Shown here: positions 26,019 through 33,549 of the stretch, piece after piece
How positions within the stretch are numbered: position 1 is the stretch's first letter
Layout of the letters: every line of letters starts with the position of its first letter
NCBI RefSeq assembly: GCF_006352065.1
Contig: NZ_CP040915.1
Coordinates: forward strand, 496,001-560,000
Direction of reading: 5' to 3'
Length of the DNA stretch: 64,000 nucleotides
Origin: Georgenia yuyongxinii
Lineage (GTDB): Bacteria > Actinomycetota > Actinomycetes > Actinomycetales > Actinomycetaceae
The notes under the pieces: generated by a model
Database searches by the model: none
Seen by the model: the letters and a program-made list of their open reading frames with translations, nothing else
What the model was told of the DNA's origin: nothing
Made by a program: the position numbers and the translations under genes

Positions 26019-27509
26019 ATGAGCGGCCGGCGCGAGGTGCACGACGCCGTCGTCGTGGGCGCGGGGCCGAACGGCCTGGCAGCGGCCGTCACTCTCGCGC
26101 GTGCCGGGCTGGGCGTGCTGGTCCTGGAGGGCCAGCCGACCCTCGGCGGGGGCGCCCGCACCCTCGACCTCGGCCTGGCGCCCGGCGTGGTGCACGACCT
26201 GTGCTCCGCCGTCCACCCGCTGGCTTTGGCCAGCCCCTTCCTGCGCGAGTTCGACCTGCAGGCCCGCGGGGTGGGGCTCGTGCTGCCGGAGGTCTCCTTC
26301 GCCCAGCCGCTGCCCGGCCGGCCGGCCGGCCTGGCCTACCGGGACCTGGACCGCACGATGGCGGAGCTCGGGGCGGACGGCGCCGCCTGGCGCCGGCTCC
26401 TGGGCCCGCTCGTCGAGGCGCCCGACGCCGTCATCGCCCTGGCGTTGGGCGACCACCGGTCGGTGCCGCCGGAGGTGCTCGACGCGCCCGGCCTGCGGGC
26501 CGCCGTCGCCTTCGGGTCGGGCATCCTCGAGCAGGGCACCCGGGCGTGGGACCTCCGGTTCGACGGCGACGTGGCCCCGGCGCTGCTGATGGGGGTCGCC
26601 GCGCACGCGATCAGTCCGCTGCCTTCGCTGGCCTCGGCGGGCACGGCGCTCATGCTCGGCTCGCTCGCGCACTCGGTGGGCTGGCCGATCCCGGTCGGGG
26701 GTAGCCAGGCGATCACGGACGCGCTGGTCGCCGACCTGCGCGCACATGGTGGCGAGCTGCGCACCGACACCCCGGTGGCCACCTGGCGGCAGCTGCCGCG
26801 GGCGCGGGCGTACCTGTTCGACACCTCCCCGTTAACGCTCGTGTCCGTGTGGGGCGACCGGATGCGCCCCTCGGTGCGAGCCGCCTTGGAGCGGTTCCGG
26901 TTCGGCAACGCCGCGGCGAAGGTCGACTACGTGCTGTCCGGCCCGGTGCCGTGGGCGGACCCGCGAATCGCGGCGGCCGGCACGGTGCACCTGGGCGGGA
27001 CCCGGGCGGAGATGGCGGCCGCCGAGGCGGAGGTGGCCACGGGCCGGCACGTGGAGCGGCCGATGTCGCTGGTGTCTGACCCCACGGTGGCCGACCCGGC
27101 GCGCGAGGTCGGCGGCCTGCGGCCGCTGTGGACGTACGCGCACGTGCCGGCCGACTCGGACGTGGACATCACCGAGACGATGACGGCCCACATCGAGCGG
27201 TACGCGCCGGGGTTCCGAGACGTGGTGGTGACGTCCCGGTGCATCCCCGCTTCCCAGATGTGGCGGCACAACGCGTCCTACACCGGCGGGGACATCGCCT
27301 CCGGCGCCATCACGATGTGGCGGATGTTCGCCCGGCCCCGGGTCGCGTGGGACGTGTACGACGGCGGCGTGCCGGGGGTGTACCTGTGCTCGCAGTCCAC
27401 CGCGCCCGGGCCGGGAGTGCACGGCATGAGCGGGTGGCACGCGGCGCGGCGGGCGCTAAAGCAGCGCTTCGGGATCGCGCGGGCGCCGGAGCTGGGGCCG
27501 ACGGCGTAG
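26019..27509 (+). CDS. FAD/NAD(P)-dependent oxidoreductase (phytoene desaturase-like)
   Basis: A 496-residue flavoprotein. The dinucleotide-binding loop VVVGAGPNGLAAAVTLARAG at the N-terminus is followed by VLEGQPTLGGGARTLDL, the second Rossmann signature with the adenine-ribose-binding Glu. The C-terminal GVPGVYLCSQSTAPGPGVHGMSGWHAAR holds the FAD-binding end typical of the NAD(P)/FAD-dependent oxidoreductase group related to phytoene desaturases and PYROXD2. The substrate cannot be told; no carotenoid gene is near. It follows the LytR_C gene by 4 bp and is probably co-transcribed. Confidence 0.85.
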   Translation: MSGRREVHDAVVVGAGPNGLAAAVTLARAGLGVLVLEGQPTLGGGARTLDLGLAPGVVHDLCSAVHPLALASPFLREFDLQARGVGLVLPEVSFAQPLPGRPAGLAYRDLDRTMAELGADGAAWRRLLGPLVEAPDAVIALALGDHRSVPPEVLDAPGLRAAVAFGSGILEQGTRAWDLRFDGDVAPALLMGVAAHAISPLPSLASAGTALMLGSLAHSVGWPIPVGGSQAITDALVADLRAHGGELRTDTPVATWRQLPRARAYLFDTSPLTLVSVWGDRMRPSVRAALERFRFGNAAAKVDYVLSGPVPWADPRIAAAGTVHLGGTRAEMAAAEAEVATGRHVERPMSLVSDPTVADPAREVGGLRPLWTYAHVPADSDVDITETMTAHIERYAPGFRDVVVTSRCIPASQMWRHNASYTGGDIASGAITMWRMFARPRVAWDVYDGGVPGVYLCSQSTAPGPGVHGMSGWHAARRALKQRFGIARAPELGPTA

Positions 27510-27604
27510 CCGGGGGAGCCGCGAGCACCGCCGGCCGGCCCGGCGGGCGAGCTTGCCGCGGGAACGCCGCCAGGCTTTGTGCTCTCTCGCGAGCGCTACA
27601 GGAC

Positions 27605-27642
27605 ACGGCGAACGCGCCAGCTACAGCTGGCGCGCTCGCCGT
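27605..27642. terminator. Strong hairpin between convergent genes
   Basis: An inner stem CGCGCCAGCT/AGCTGGCGCG with a two-base loop is extended, past one A-C mismatch, by ACGGCGA/TCGCCGT. It marks the left border of the flagellar island and can stop both the oxidoreductase transcript and the leftward flgN-fliW transcript. Confidence 0.8.
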
Positions 27643-27670
27643 TCCGTATGGCGCTCGGTGCAGCGCCGGA

Positions 27671-28105
27671 TCAGGCGGCGTTGAGCGGGGCCCGCAGCGG
27701 CCAGTCGTCACCCTCGAGCAACGTCTGCACCGCCATGGCGGTCGCCGGGTTGATCACCACGGGAGCCAGGAGGTTCGCCGTGTGCGGATGGTCCTCGGTG
27801 GCCGGGTGGACGACGACGAGGACGGTGGCCGGCTGCTGCTCGGCGGTGTCCAGGCCCAGCCGGGAGAGCGTCTCGGCCGCGAGGTGGGGGTGGTAGTCCG
27901 GGAAGAACGGCTCGGGGTCGAGCAGGAAGAGCCGGGTCTCGGGCGAATCGACGCTGCGGAGCGTGAAGAGCTGACCCGCCCCGTCGATCGGGGTGAGCGC
28001 GAAGCGGTCGAGGTGGCCCAGCCCGGGGGGCGGGTCGAGAAAGGTGAGGACGGCGGCCGGCTCGGTGACGGGCACGTCCGCCGTCTCAGGCGTGGCGGCG
28101 CTCAT
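27671..28105 (-). CDS. fliW: Flagellar assembly factor FliW
   Basis: The 144-residue protein matches FliW: an opening beta strand (LTFLDPPPGLGHLDRFAL), RLFLLDPEPFFPDYHP, and VNLLAPVVINP-like sequence (ANLLAPVVINPATAMAVQ) near the end. In Bacillus, FliW binds either flagellin or CsrA; free flagellin titrates FliW and releases CsrA to repress flagellin translation. Both csrA and fliC are present here. It is the last gene of a leftward operon and overlaps flgL by four bases (ATGA). Confidence 0.92.
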   Translation of the reverse strand: MSAATPETADVPVTEPAAVLTFLDPPPGLGHLDRFALTPIDGAGQLFTLRSVDSPETRLFLLDPEPFFPDYHPHLAAETLSRLGLDTAEQQPATVLVVVHPATEDHPHTANLLAPVVINPATAMAVQTLLEGDDWPLRAPLNAA

Positions 28106-29019
28106 CGGAGGAAGTCCAGCAGGCTCGGCTGCAGGGCACGCGAGGTGGCGTTCAGCGCGGAGGCGTAGGCCACCTCCTGCATCTGCAGCTCGACGATCGT
28201 GGCGGCCAGGTCGGCGTCCTCGACGTCGCTGAGCTGGCTGTCGAGCATCACCTTGCGGTCGGCGATCGCCTCCCGGGCATTCTCGATCTGGTTGGTCCGG
28301 GCGCCAACGCTCGCGACTTCCTTCAACATGGCGTTCATGTGGTTGTCGATGGCGTCGAGACCCGCGCTCGCGGTAAGAGTGGGTACCGTCGGCGGCGTGC
28401 CGCTGCGAAGTCCGGCCGCGATCATGTTCAGCGTCTCAAAGACCGTGTCCCCGGGAACCCCGAAGACGGCGGTGCCGACCGAGTCAACGCGTGCTGCGGT
28501 GTTGTCGGCGACCCGGCGCTCAACCGCTGCGCCGGGCGTGCCGTTGAACGCGTAGGTGCCGTCGCCGTTGTTGGTGAAGGCCTCGCCGGCGTTGGATGTG
28601 CCGGCGAAGACCGACCGGCCGAGGTATTGAGCGTTGGCTTGCTCCCGTAGAGCCTCAGCGGTCTGCTCCAGCTCGATGGCGATCGCCTCGCGGGCGGAGT
28701 CGCTCAGCGCGCCACTGTTGCCAGCCTGGACCGTAAGGTCCCGCGCGCGGCGAAGCAGCGAGAGTGAGGTGTTGACTGCCGAGTCCACGGTCGTGAGCCA
28801 GCCGACGCCGTCCTGCACGTTACGGGCGTGCTGCGTGTTTGCCCGCCGGTCGGAGCGGATTCGCATGGCATCGACCATGCCGGCAGGGTCGTCCGACGCC
28901 TTGGTGATGACCTTCCCGGAGGACAGCTGGAGCTGGAGGTCCGACATGCGGCCCAGGTTCTGCTGCAGGTTGCGGAGGGCACTGAACTGCAACCCCTGCT
29001 GAGTGACGCGTCCGATCAT
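28102..29019 (-). CDS. flgL: Flagellar hook-filament junction protein FlgL
   Basis: HAP3 of the hook-filament junction, exported by the flagellar type III system. The 305 residues have the flagellin-like N-terminal coiled coil (MIGRVTQQGLQFSALRNLQQ, then LSSGKVITKASDDPAG) and C-terminal partner helix (LAATIVELQMQEVAYASALN) that assemble together, with a short variable centre. It follows flgK by three bases and overlaps fliW. The protein has no cysteine, as is usual for filament-type axial proteins. Confidence 0.95.
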   Translation of the reverse strand: MIGRVTQQGLQFSALRNLQQNLGRMSDLQLQLSSGKVITKASDDPAGMVDAMRIRSDRRANTQHARNVQDGVGWLTTVDSAVNTSLSLLRRARDLTVQAGNSGALSDSAREAIAIELEQTAEALREQANAQYLGRSVFAGTSNAGEAFTNNGDGTYAFNGTPGAAVERRVADNTAARVDSVGTAVFGVPGDTVFETLNMIAAGLRSGTPPTVPTLTASAGLDAIDNHMNAMLKEVASVGARTNQIENAREAIADRKVMLDSQLSDVEDADLAATIVELQMQEVAYASALNATSRALQPSLLDFLR

Positions 29020-29022
29020 GGG

Positions 29023-30474
29023 TTACCTCCCGACGATGCCGGTGCGGTTGATGAGCGTGTCGAGGATCTGGTCCACGCTGGTGATCACGCGGGCGGCGGC
29101 CTCGTACGCGCGCTGGTAGGCGAGGAGGTTCACGGTCTCCTCGTCGAGGTTTACGCCGGCCTGTGCGGTGAGCAGGTCGGACGCGACAGCACGGGTGGAC
29201 TCCGCGTTGGTGGCACGCTGACCGGCGGTCCGAGTCTGGACGCCGAGGTTCACCACGGCCTGGGACCACTGCTTTCCGAGTGCGTCGGCCAGGTCGGCGA
29301 TCTCGGCAGCGATGCTGCCGTCCAGTGCGCCCTTGAGGGGGTCGGCAGCGCGAATGTTGGCCCCATCGGTGATCAGCACGCTGATCCGAGTCGCGCTGGG
29401 GGCACCGGCGATACGGAAGAAGCGTTCGGCGTTCGAGGGCGAGGAGGGATCGGCAGCGGCAGGGGAGCCCGCGAGGTCCGTGCCTCTGGCGTGGGCGGTG
29501 TTGACCGCCGCCGCAAGCGAGCTCGCGAGCGTGTTGTAGTTCTCCGCGAGACCGGCGATTGCTCCGCCCTTGTTGGCAGGCGCAAGAGTCGAGAGCAGTC
29601 CGCTCAGTCGGCCACCGGTTGCGCCTGTCTCCCGGGTTGTCCCTGCCCAGACCAGCCGGACCGAGCCGGTGTCGGTGGCGTCTGCTTGGCCGAGGTCCGC
29701 GAAGATGTTCGCGCCGATGACGTCGACATGGTTGGTCTTGTCGCCGCGCACGAGGGCGTTGCCGCCGACCATCACGTCGACGGTGCCGTCCTCACGGAAG
29801 CGCGCCTCCGCGCCGACAAGGCTGCTGAGCTGGGTGAGTACCACGTTTCGCTCGTCGATCAGCGCATTGGGACTGCCGCCGGTGACCGTCACGGCTCGGA
29901 TGCGCGCGTTGAGGTCGGCGACGGCGTCGGCCGCGGTGTTGACATCCGTCGCCAGAGCGCGGGCCTGGGCGCGTGATGAGTTCCACTGCGCCTCGACGGC
30001 GCGGTGGCCGCCGGCGATCCGGCCCACCAGGGTGTTGGCGTTCTCGAGGAGGACGGCGCGGGCGGCAGGGTCGTCCGGCCGGTTGGCGACGGCCTCCCAA
30101 GAGGTGAAGAAGATGTCGAGGGCGGCAGCGAGGCCCTTCTCGCCAGGTTCGGCGATGGTCGACTGCAGCAAGGACCACGTCTCGGCGACGGCGTCGAGGA
30201 ACGACGCACCTGCTGTCTCCTGACGCACACGCGCTTCGAGGAAGACATCGCCGAGGCGCTCGACAGCAGTCACTCGCACACCCCCGTTCACCGTCGCGCC
30301 CGGGGTCGTGTGCATGGACGCCGCCACGGAACCGTCGATGGCCTGCAGGTTGGCGCGCTGCCGCGTGTACCCGGGCGTGTTGACGTTGGCGATGTTCTGA
30401 CCGGCGACCTCCAGCGCTTGGCGCTGGGCTATCAACGACGTCAGCGCACCGTTAAGTGTGGAGAACGTGCTCAT
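29023..30474 (-). CDS. flgK: Flagellar hook-associated protein FlgK
   Basis: HAP1, which joins hook and filament below FlgL. It is 483 residues, with the N-terminal axial motif TLNGALTSLIAQRQALEVAG and NIANVNTPGYTRQR, a large central region, and the C-terminal helix VNLDEETVNLLAYQRAYEAA followed by ARVITSVDQILDTLIN. Both ends are needed for axial assembly and both are intact. It lies between flgN, its export chaperone, and flgL, the standard order. Confidence 0.96.
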   Translation of the reverse strand: MSTFSTLNGALTSLIAQRQALEVAGQNIANVNTPGYTRQRANLQAIDGSVAASMHTTPGATVNGGVRVTAVERLGDVFLEARVRQETAGASFLDAVAETWSLLQSTIAEPGEKGLAAALDIFFTSWEAVANRPDDPAARAVLLENANTLVGRIAGGHRAVEAQWNSSRAQARALATDVNTAADAVADLNARIRAVTVTGGSPNALIDERNVVLTQLSSLVGAEARFREDGTVDVMVGGNALVRGDKTNHVDVIGANIFADLGQADATDTGSVRLVWAGTTRETGATGGRLSGLLSTLAPANKGGAIAGLAENYNTLASSLAAAVNTAHARGTDLAGSPAAADPSSPSNAERFFRIAGAPSATRISVLITDGANIRAADPLKGALDGSIAAEIADLADALGKQWSQAVVNLGVQTRTAGQRATNAESTRAVASDLLTAQAGVNLDEETVNLLAYQRAYEAAARVITSVDQILDTLINRTGIVGR

Positions 30475-30482
30475 CAGGCCTC

Positions 30483-30965
30483 TCAGAAGGTTTCGTCGAG
30501 CAGCTGGGCACCGAACGTGGCGGACGTCGATACGCCGGTCGGGTCGTAGGTGTGGACACCCTCGCGCAGGCTCATGAGGGTCTCCTGCGAAGCGCGGTGG
30601 GAGCTGGCCAGGAGGTCGCGATTGCTCCGGGAGATCGAGCTGACCTCCGCGGTCAGCCGCACGAAGTTCTTCCGATGCTCAAGGAGGATCCCGTCCCACG
30701 GGGCCGGGGAGGCGTTCGCCAGATCCAGGAGGCTGACGCCCGTGGGCAGCCCCAGGGCGATCGCGGCCTCGTCGACCTCGATGGAGCGCCCGACCTCGGC
30801 GAGGCGGATCGTCTCGAGGACTTCCTCCACCTCGCGCGTGGCCAGGGGAAGGCGCTTGGCGCGGCCGGTGACCAAAAAGAGCTGTTCGACCTCCAGCTTG
30901 AAGAGCAGCTGCTCCAGAAGCTCTCGCTCTCGCCAGAGGATGTCTGACAAGGCCCTCAGTGGCAT
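30483..30965 (-). CDS. flgN: Flagellar export chaperone FlgN
   Basis: A 160-residue, mostly helical protein in the position of FlgN, the cytosolic chaperone for FlgK and FlgL. It opens with LSDILWRERELLEQLLFKLE, followed by TREVEEVLETIRLAEVGRS, similar to the FlgN family's first helices. The C-terminal third is less conserved. GGAGG 7 nt before the ATG fixes the start. It heads the leftward operon behind a sigma-28-like promoter. Confidence 0.85.
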   Translation of the reverse strand: MPLRALSDILWRERELLEQLLFKLEVEQLFLVTGRAKRLPLATREVEEVLETIRLAEVGRSIEVDEAAIALGLPTGVSLLDLANASPAPWDGILLEHRKNFVRLTAEVSSISRSNRDLLASSHRASQETLMSLREGVHTYDPTGVSTSATFGAQLLDETF

Positions 30966-31003
30966 GTCCCCACCTCCGTGCTCGGTTGACCGGTCAGTAC
31001 ATC

Positions 31004-31030
31004 CCATCGGACGGGGAGGCGGAGGTGTGA
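31004..31030 (-). promoter_or_regulatory. Sigma-28-like promoter of the flgN-flgK-flgL-fliW operon
   Basis: Read leftward: TCAC (31027-31030), 15 bp, TCCGATGG (31004-31011). This matches the other flagellar promoters of the window (TCAT/TCAA-N15-GCCGAT) and the FliA consensus TAAA-N15-GCCGATAA in spacing and core. The predicted start of transcription is about 30 nt before the flgN ATG. Confidence 0.65.
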
Positions 31031-31044
31031 GTGATCGGGGGACC

Positions 31045-31072
31045 CAGTTCGTCGACGCCCGACGACGAACTG
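31045..31072. promoter_or_regulatory. Inverted repeat next to the flgN promoter
   Basis: Arms CAGTTCGTCG and CGACGAACTG with an 8-bp centre lie 15 bp upstream of the flgN -35 element. It could be an operator or a hairpin. The 372-bp divergent gap between flgN and the sigma factor gene holds this, a CRP-like site and an 18-bp palindrome, and no gene. Confidence 0.4.
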
Positions 31073-31114
31073 TCCCTTTGCGGCAATGCCGCGCAACGTT
31101 TGAGTAATTCGGCG

Positions 31115-31130
31115 TGTGACCTGCGACACA
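31115..31130. promoter_or_regulatory. CRP/GlxR-like binding site
   Basis: TGTGACCTGCGACACA matches the TGTGA-N6-TCACA consensus of cAMP-CRP-type regulators at nine of ten defined positions. It lies between the divergent flagellar operons. No CRP of that class is encoded in the window; the Crp/Fnr protein at 17.3 kb has an FNR-type recognition helix. Confidence 0.4.
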
Positions 31131-31231
31131 CCGGTGAATTGATGCTTGAACGCAAGTTTGCGGTGTGAGAGCGTCCGCATGTCTGAAGTTCGCACCCTCG
31201 GGGGATGGTGGGAATCGCGGTCTTCGGAGCA

Positions 31232-31249
31232 TTTCCACACGTGTGGAAA
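31232..31249. promoter_or_regulatory. Perfect 18-bp palindrome upstream of the flagellar sigma factor
   Basis: TTTCCACACGTGTGGAAA reads the same on both strands. Its AT-rich flanks stand out in this GC-rich region. It lies 89 bp before the sigma factor start and is a strong candidate operator for an unidentified dimeric regulator of flagellar gene expression. Confidence 0.6.
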
Positions 31250-31337
31250 ATGTGGCGCTCTCTGCCCGACCAGTCCTGTTCGCACCGTTCGATCGTCCCG
31301 GTGAGCCGGGCGACGGATCCCCGAGGGAGATATCGCC

Positions 31338-32180
31338 GTGACGTACGGTCGCCAAGAACAAGACGAGTTGATTGTCGAGAATCTGCCACTCGTCGGCTAC
31401 CACGTCTCCGAGATGATCCGGCGCGTACCCGCCCATGTGCAGCGTGACGAGCTGGCGGCGGCCGGGTCGCTGGCCCTTGTGCAGGCGGCTCGGGCCTTCA
31501 ACCCTGAGCTGGGTGTCCCGTTCGGCAGGTACGCAGCCGTGCGGGTGCGTGGCGCCATCGTCGACGAGCTACGCGGGATGGACTGGGCTTCGCGGGGCGC
31601 CAGGCATCGTGCGCGTAGGCTGGCCGAGACCAGCGAGCAGCTCACGGCTGCTCTGGGGCGTACACCCACGCGGGAAGAGCTTGCTGAGGCGCTCGGAGTG
31701 GACGTCGCGGAAGTGGAAGCGACGCGCGGCGACGCCGAACGTCGGGTGCTGAGCATCGACGCCGACGGCGCCGCGGCGGCGGAATCTTTGACCGCCGGAG
31801 GCCTCGGGCCGGAGGAGCGGCTGCTCGTCGACGAGAAGCTCCGTTACCTCTCCGCCGGCGTTTCCGAGCTGCCGGATCGGTTGCGGCTCGTGGTCGAGGA
31901 GCTGTTCTTCAGGGACCGGCCCGTTGTCGAGCTGGCCGAGGAGCTTGGTGTTACCCAGTCGCGGATCAGCCAGCTGCGGACCCAGGCGCTCGGAATGCTG
32001 CGTGACGCCATCAACTCCTCGCTCGACCCTGAGCTTGCCCCGGCGCCGGTCGTCGAGCCGGGAGTCGCCGAGAGGCGGCGGCAGGCTTACTACGCGGCGG
32101 TCGCCGAGCGTGCGAGCGCGACGGTCGCTCGTGGAGTCGTTGACGCTTACCCGTTCCGCGCTGCGGTCGACGCCGTCTGA
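31338..32180 (+). CDS. fliA: Flagellar RNA polymerase sigma factor, FliA/SigD (sigma-28) type
   Basis: A 280-residue sigma-70-family factor with region 2 (ENLPLVGYHVSEMIRRVP, then AAGSLALVQAARAFNPELG and FGRYAAVRVRGAIVDELRG), region 3 (LTAALGRTPTREELAEALGV) and region 4 (LPDRLRLVVEELFFRDRPVV, VTQSRISQLRTQAL). The FDWxSR-type region 2 ending (GMDWASRGAR) is typical of FliA/WhiG. A 45-residue tail follows region 4. GAGGGAGA precedes the GTG start. It probably reads the TCAN-N15-CCGAT promoters of the flagellar operons; no anti-sigma FlgM is seen in the window. Confidence 0.93.
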   Translation: MTYGRQEQDELIVENLPLVGYHVSEMIRRVPAHVQRDELAAAGSLALVQAARAFNPELGVPFGRYAAVRVRGAIVDELRGMDWASRGARHRARRLAETSEQLTAALGRTPTREELAEALGVDVAEVEATRGDAERRVLSIDADGAAAAESLTAGGLGPEERLLVDEKLRYLSAGVSELPDRLRLVVEELFFRDRPVVELAEELGVTQSRISQLRTQALGMLRDAINSSLDPELAPAPVVEPGVAERRRQAYYAAVAERASATVARGVVDAYPFRAAVDAV

Positions 32181-32201
32181 CGGTTAGTCGGCGCGAATTC
32201 C

Positions 32202-32228
32202 TCAACCCTGAGCAGGGTCGGCCGATCT
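32202..32228 (+). promoter_or_regulatory. Sigma-28-like promoter of fliC
   Basis: TCAA (32202-32205), 15 bp, GCCGATCT (32221-32228), the closest match here to TAAA-N15-GCCGATAA. It lies in the gap after the sigma factor gene. A start about 7-8 nt downstream would place the mRNA 5' end at the CGGA hairpin. Confidence 0.75.
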
Positions 32229-32236
32229 GACCGGTG

Positions 32237-32256
32237 ACAGCCCACGGATGGGCTGT
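32237..32256 (+). promoter_or_regulatory. Flagellin leader hairpin with CGGA loop, candidate CsrA site
   Basis: Stem ACAGCCCA/TGGGCTGT (8 bp) with loop CGGA (32245-32248) sits at the predicted 5' end of the fliC mRNA. A GGA in a hairpin loop is the CsrA signature. Two more GGA triplets lie in the ribosome-binding region (32273-32275, 32282-32284). The layout resembles the two-site hag leader of Bacillus subtilis. Confidence 0.65.
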
Positions 32257-32287
32257 TTCAGCACCCACTTCAGGAAGAAGAGGACCG

Positions 32288-33454
32288 ATGGCACTCACCA
32301 TCAACAACAACATTGCGGCGGTCAACGCCTACCGCAACCTGTCCAACACCCAGAATGACCTGAGCAAGTCGCTGGAGAAGCTGTCCAGCGGTTTCCGCAT
32401 CAACCGGGCCGCGGACGACGCTGCTGGTCTGGCCATCTCCGAGGGCCTGCGCTCGCAGGTCGGTGGCCTGAAGGTCGCCGCCCGCAACGCTCAGGACGGC
32501 ATCTCCGTCGTCCAGACCGCTGAGGGCGCGCTCACCGAGGTGCACTCGATCCTGCAGCGTCTGCGTGACCTCTCCGTGCAGGCGGCCAACGACTCGAACA
32601 ACCCCAACGCGCGCACGAACATCGAGACAGAATCTGACAGCCTCGTCGCCGAACTGAACCGGATCGCGGAGTCCACCAACTTCAACGGCACGAGCCTCCT
32701 CAAGGGTAATGGAGCGACCGGCAACCTCAAGTTCCAGGTCGGAGCGGGCTCGGATGTTGACAGTGTCATTGAGGTGAACCTCTCGGGTGCGAACGTGAAG
32801 TCCGTAGCGGGGGCGCTCGGCTCCGCAATGTCGGGCGCTAAGTTCGCCGTTGATACGCCGACGGCGGTTGGTGGTGTCCACACCTTCACCATCACGAAGG
32901 CGGGAATCGACACCACTGTCGCCACGGCAAATCTCGGAGCGCCGGGCGACTTTAAGACCGTCCAGGAGTTTGCGGACGCCCTCAATGCCGATGCGGACTT
33001 CACGAAGGAGTTGACCGCGCGGGTAAACGCTGATAACGAGCTCGTGGTTCGCGCCAAGAACGGCGGAGCGGTCGTTGGGGGTGCGACTGCGGGGACCGAC
33101 GCAGCGTCGGGAACTGGCGCCGGAACGAGTTCGGCTATCGCCGGGGCCAACGGGCTAGACTTCTCTACGAACGCGCTTGCTCGGCAGTCGATCGACAACA
33201 TCGACGAAAGCATCAAGACGATTTCGACGGCTCGTGCGGAACTGGGTGCTTACCAGAACCGTCTTGAGCACACCATCAAGAACATCAACGTCTCGATCGA
33301 AAACCTCACTGCGTCGGAGTCCCGTATCCGGGACACCGACATGGCCAGCGAGATGGTCAACTTCACCCGCTCACAGATCCTGTCCCAGGCCGGCACCGCC
33401 ATGCTGGCGCAGGCCAACCAGATCCCCCAGGGCGTGCTGCAGCTCCTCCGGTGA
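32288..33454 (+). CDS. fliC: Flagellin FliC
   Basis: The filament subunit, 388 residues. The N-terminal D0/D1 region (ALTINNNIAAVNAYRNLSNT, LSSGFRINRAADDAAGLAIS) and the C-terminal partner (RDTDMASEMVNFTRSQILSQ, ending QIPQGVLQLLR) are strongly conserved; the centre (about 140-300) is the variable surface domain. Codon choice in that centre is less GC-biased than in neighbouring genes. AGGAAGAAGAGGA precedes the ATG. Expression is probably set by the sigma-28 promoter and by CsrA-FliW. A hairpin terminator follows. Confidence 0.97.
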   Translation: MALTINNNIAAVNAYRNLSNTQNDLSKSLEKLSSGFRINRAADDAAGLAISEGLRSQVGGLKVAARNAQDGISVVQTAEGALTEVHSILQRLRDLSVQAANDSNNPNARTNIETESDSLVAELNRIAESTNFNGTSLLKGNGATGNLKFQVGAGSDVDSVIEVNLSGANVKSVAGALGSAMSGAKFAVDTPTAVGGVHTFTITKAGIDTTVATANLGAPGDFKTVQEFADALNADADFTKELTARVNADNELVVRAKNGGAVVGGATAGTDAASGTGAGTSSAIAGANGLDFSTNALARQSIDNIDESIKTISTARAELGAYQNRLEHTIKNINVSIENLTASESRIRDTDMASEMVNFTRSQILSQAGTAMLAQANQIPQGVLQLLR

Positions 33455-33487
33455 TCGAACGCCGGTGACCCCGGCACCAGCGTGACC

Positions 33488-33521
33488 GCGGCCGGCGGCG
33501 GGTGAACTCGCCGCCGGCCGC
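33488..33521 (+). terminator. fliC terminator hairpin
   Basis: Arms GCGGCCGGCGGCG and CGCCGCCGGCCGC pair perfectly around an 8-nt loop, 34 bp after the flagellin stop. There is no T-run. Some read-through into fliD-fliS is possible because no separate promoter is evident there. Confidence 0.8.
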
Positions 33522-33549
33522 ACCCATGTGAGCGAGGAAGGTGGATGCA

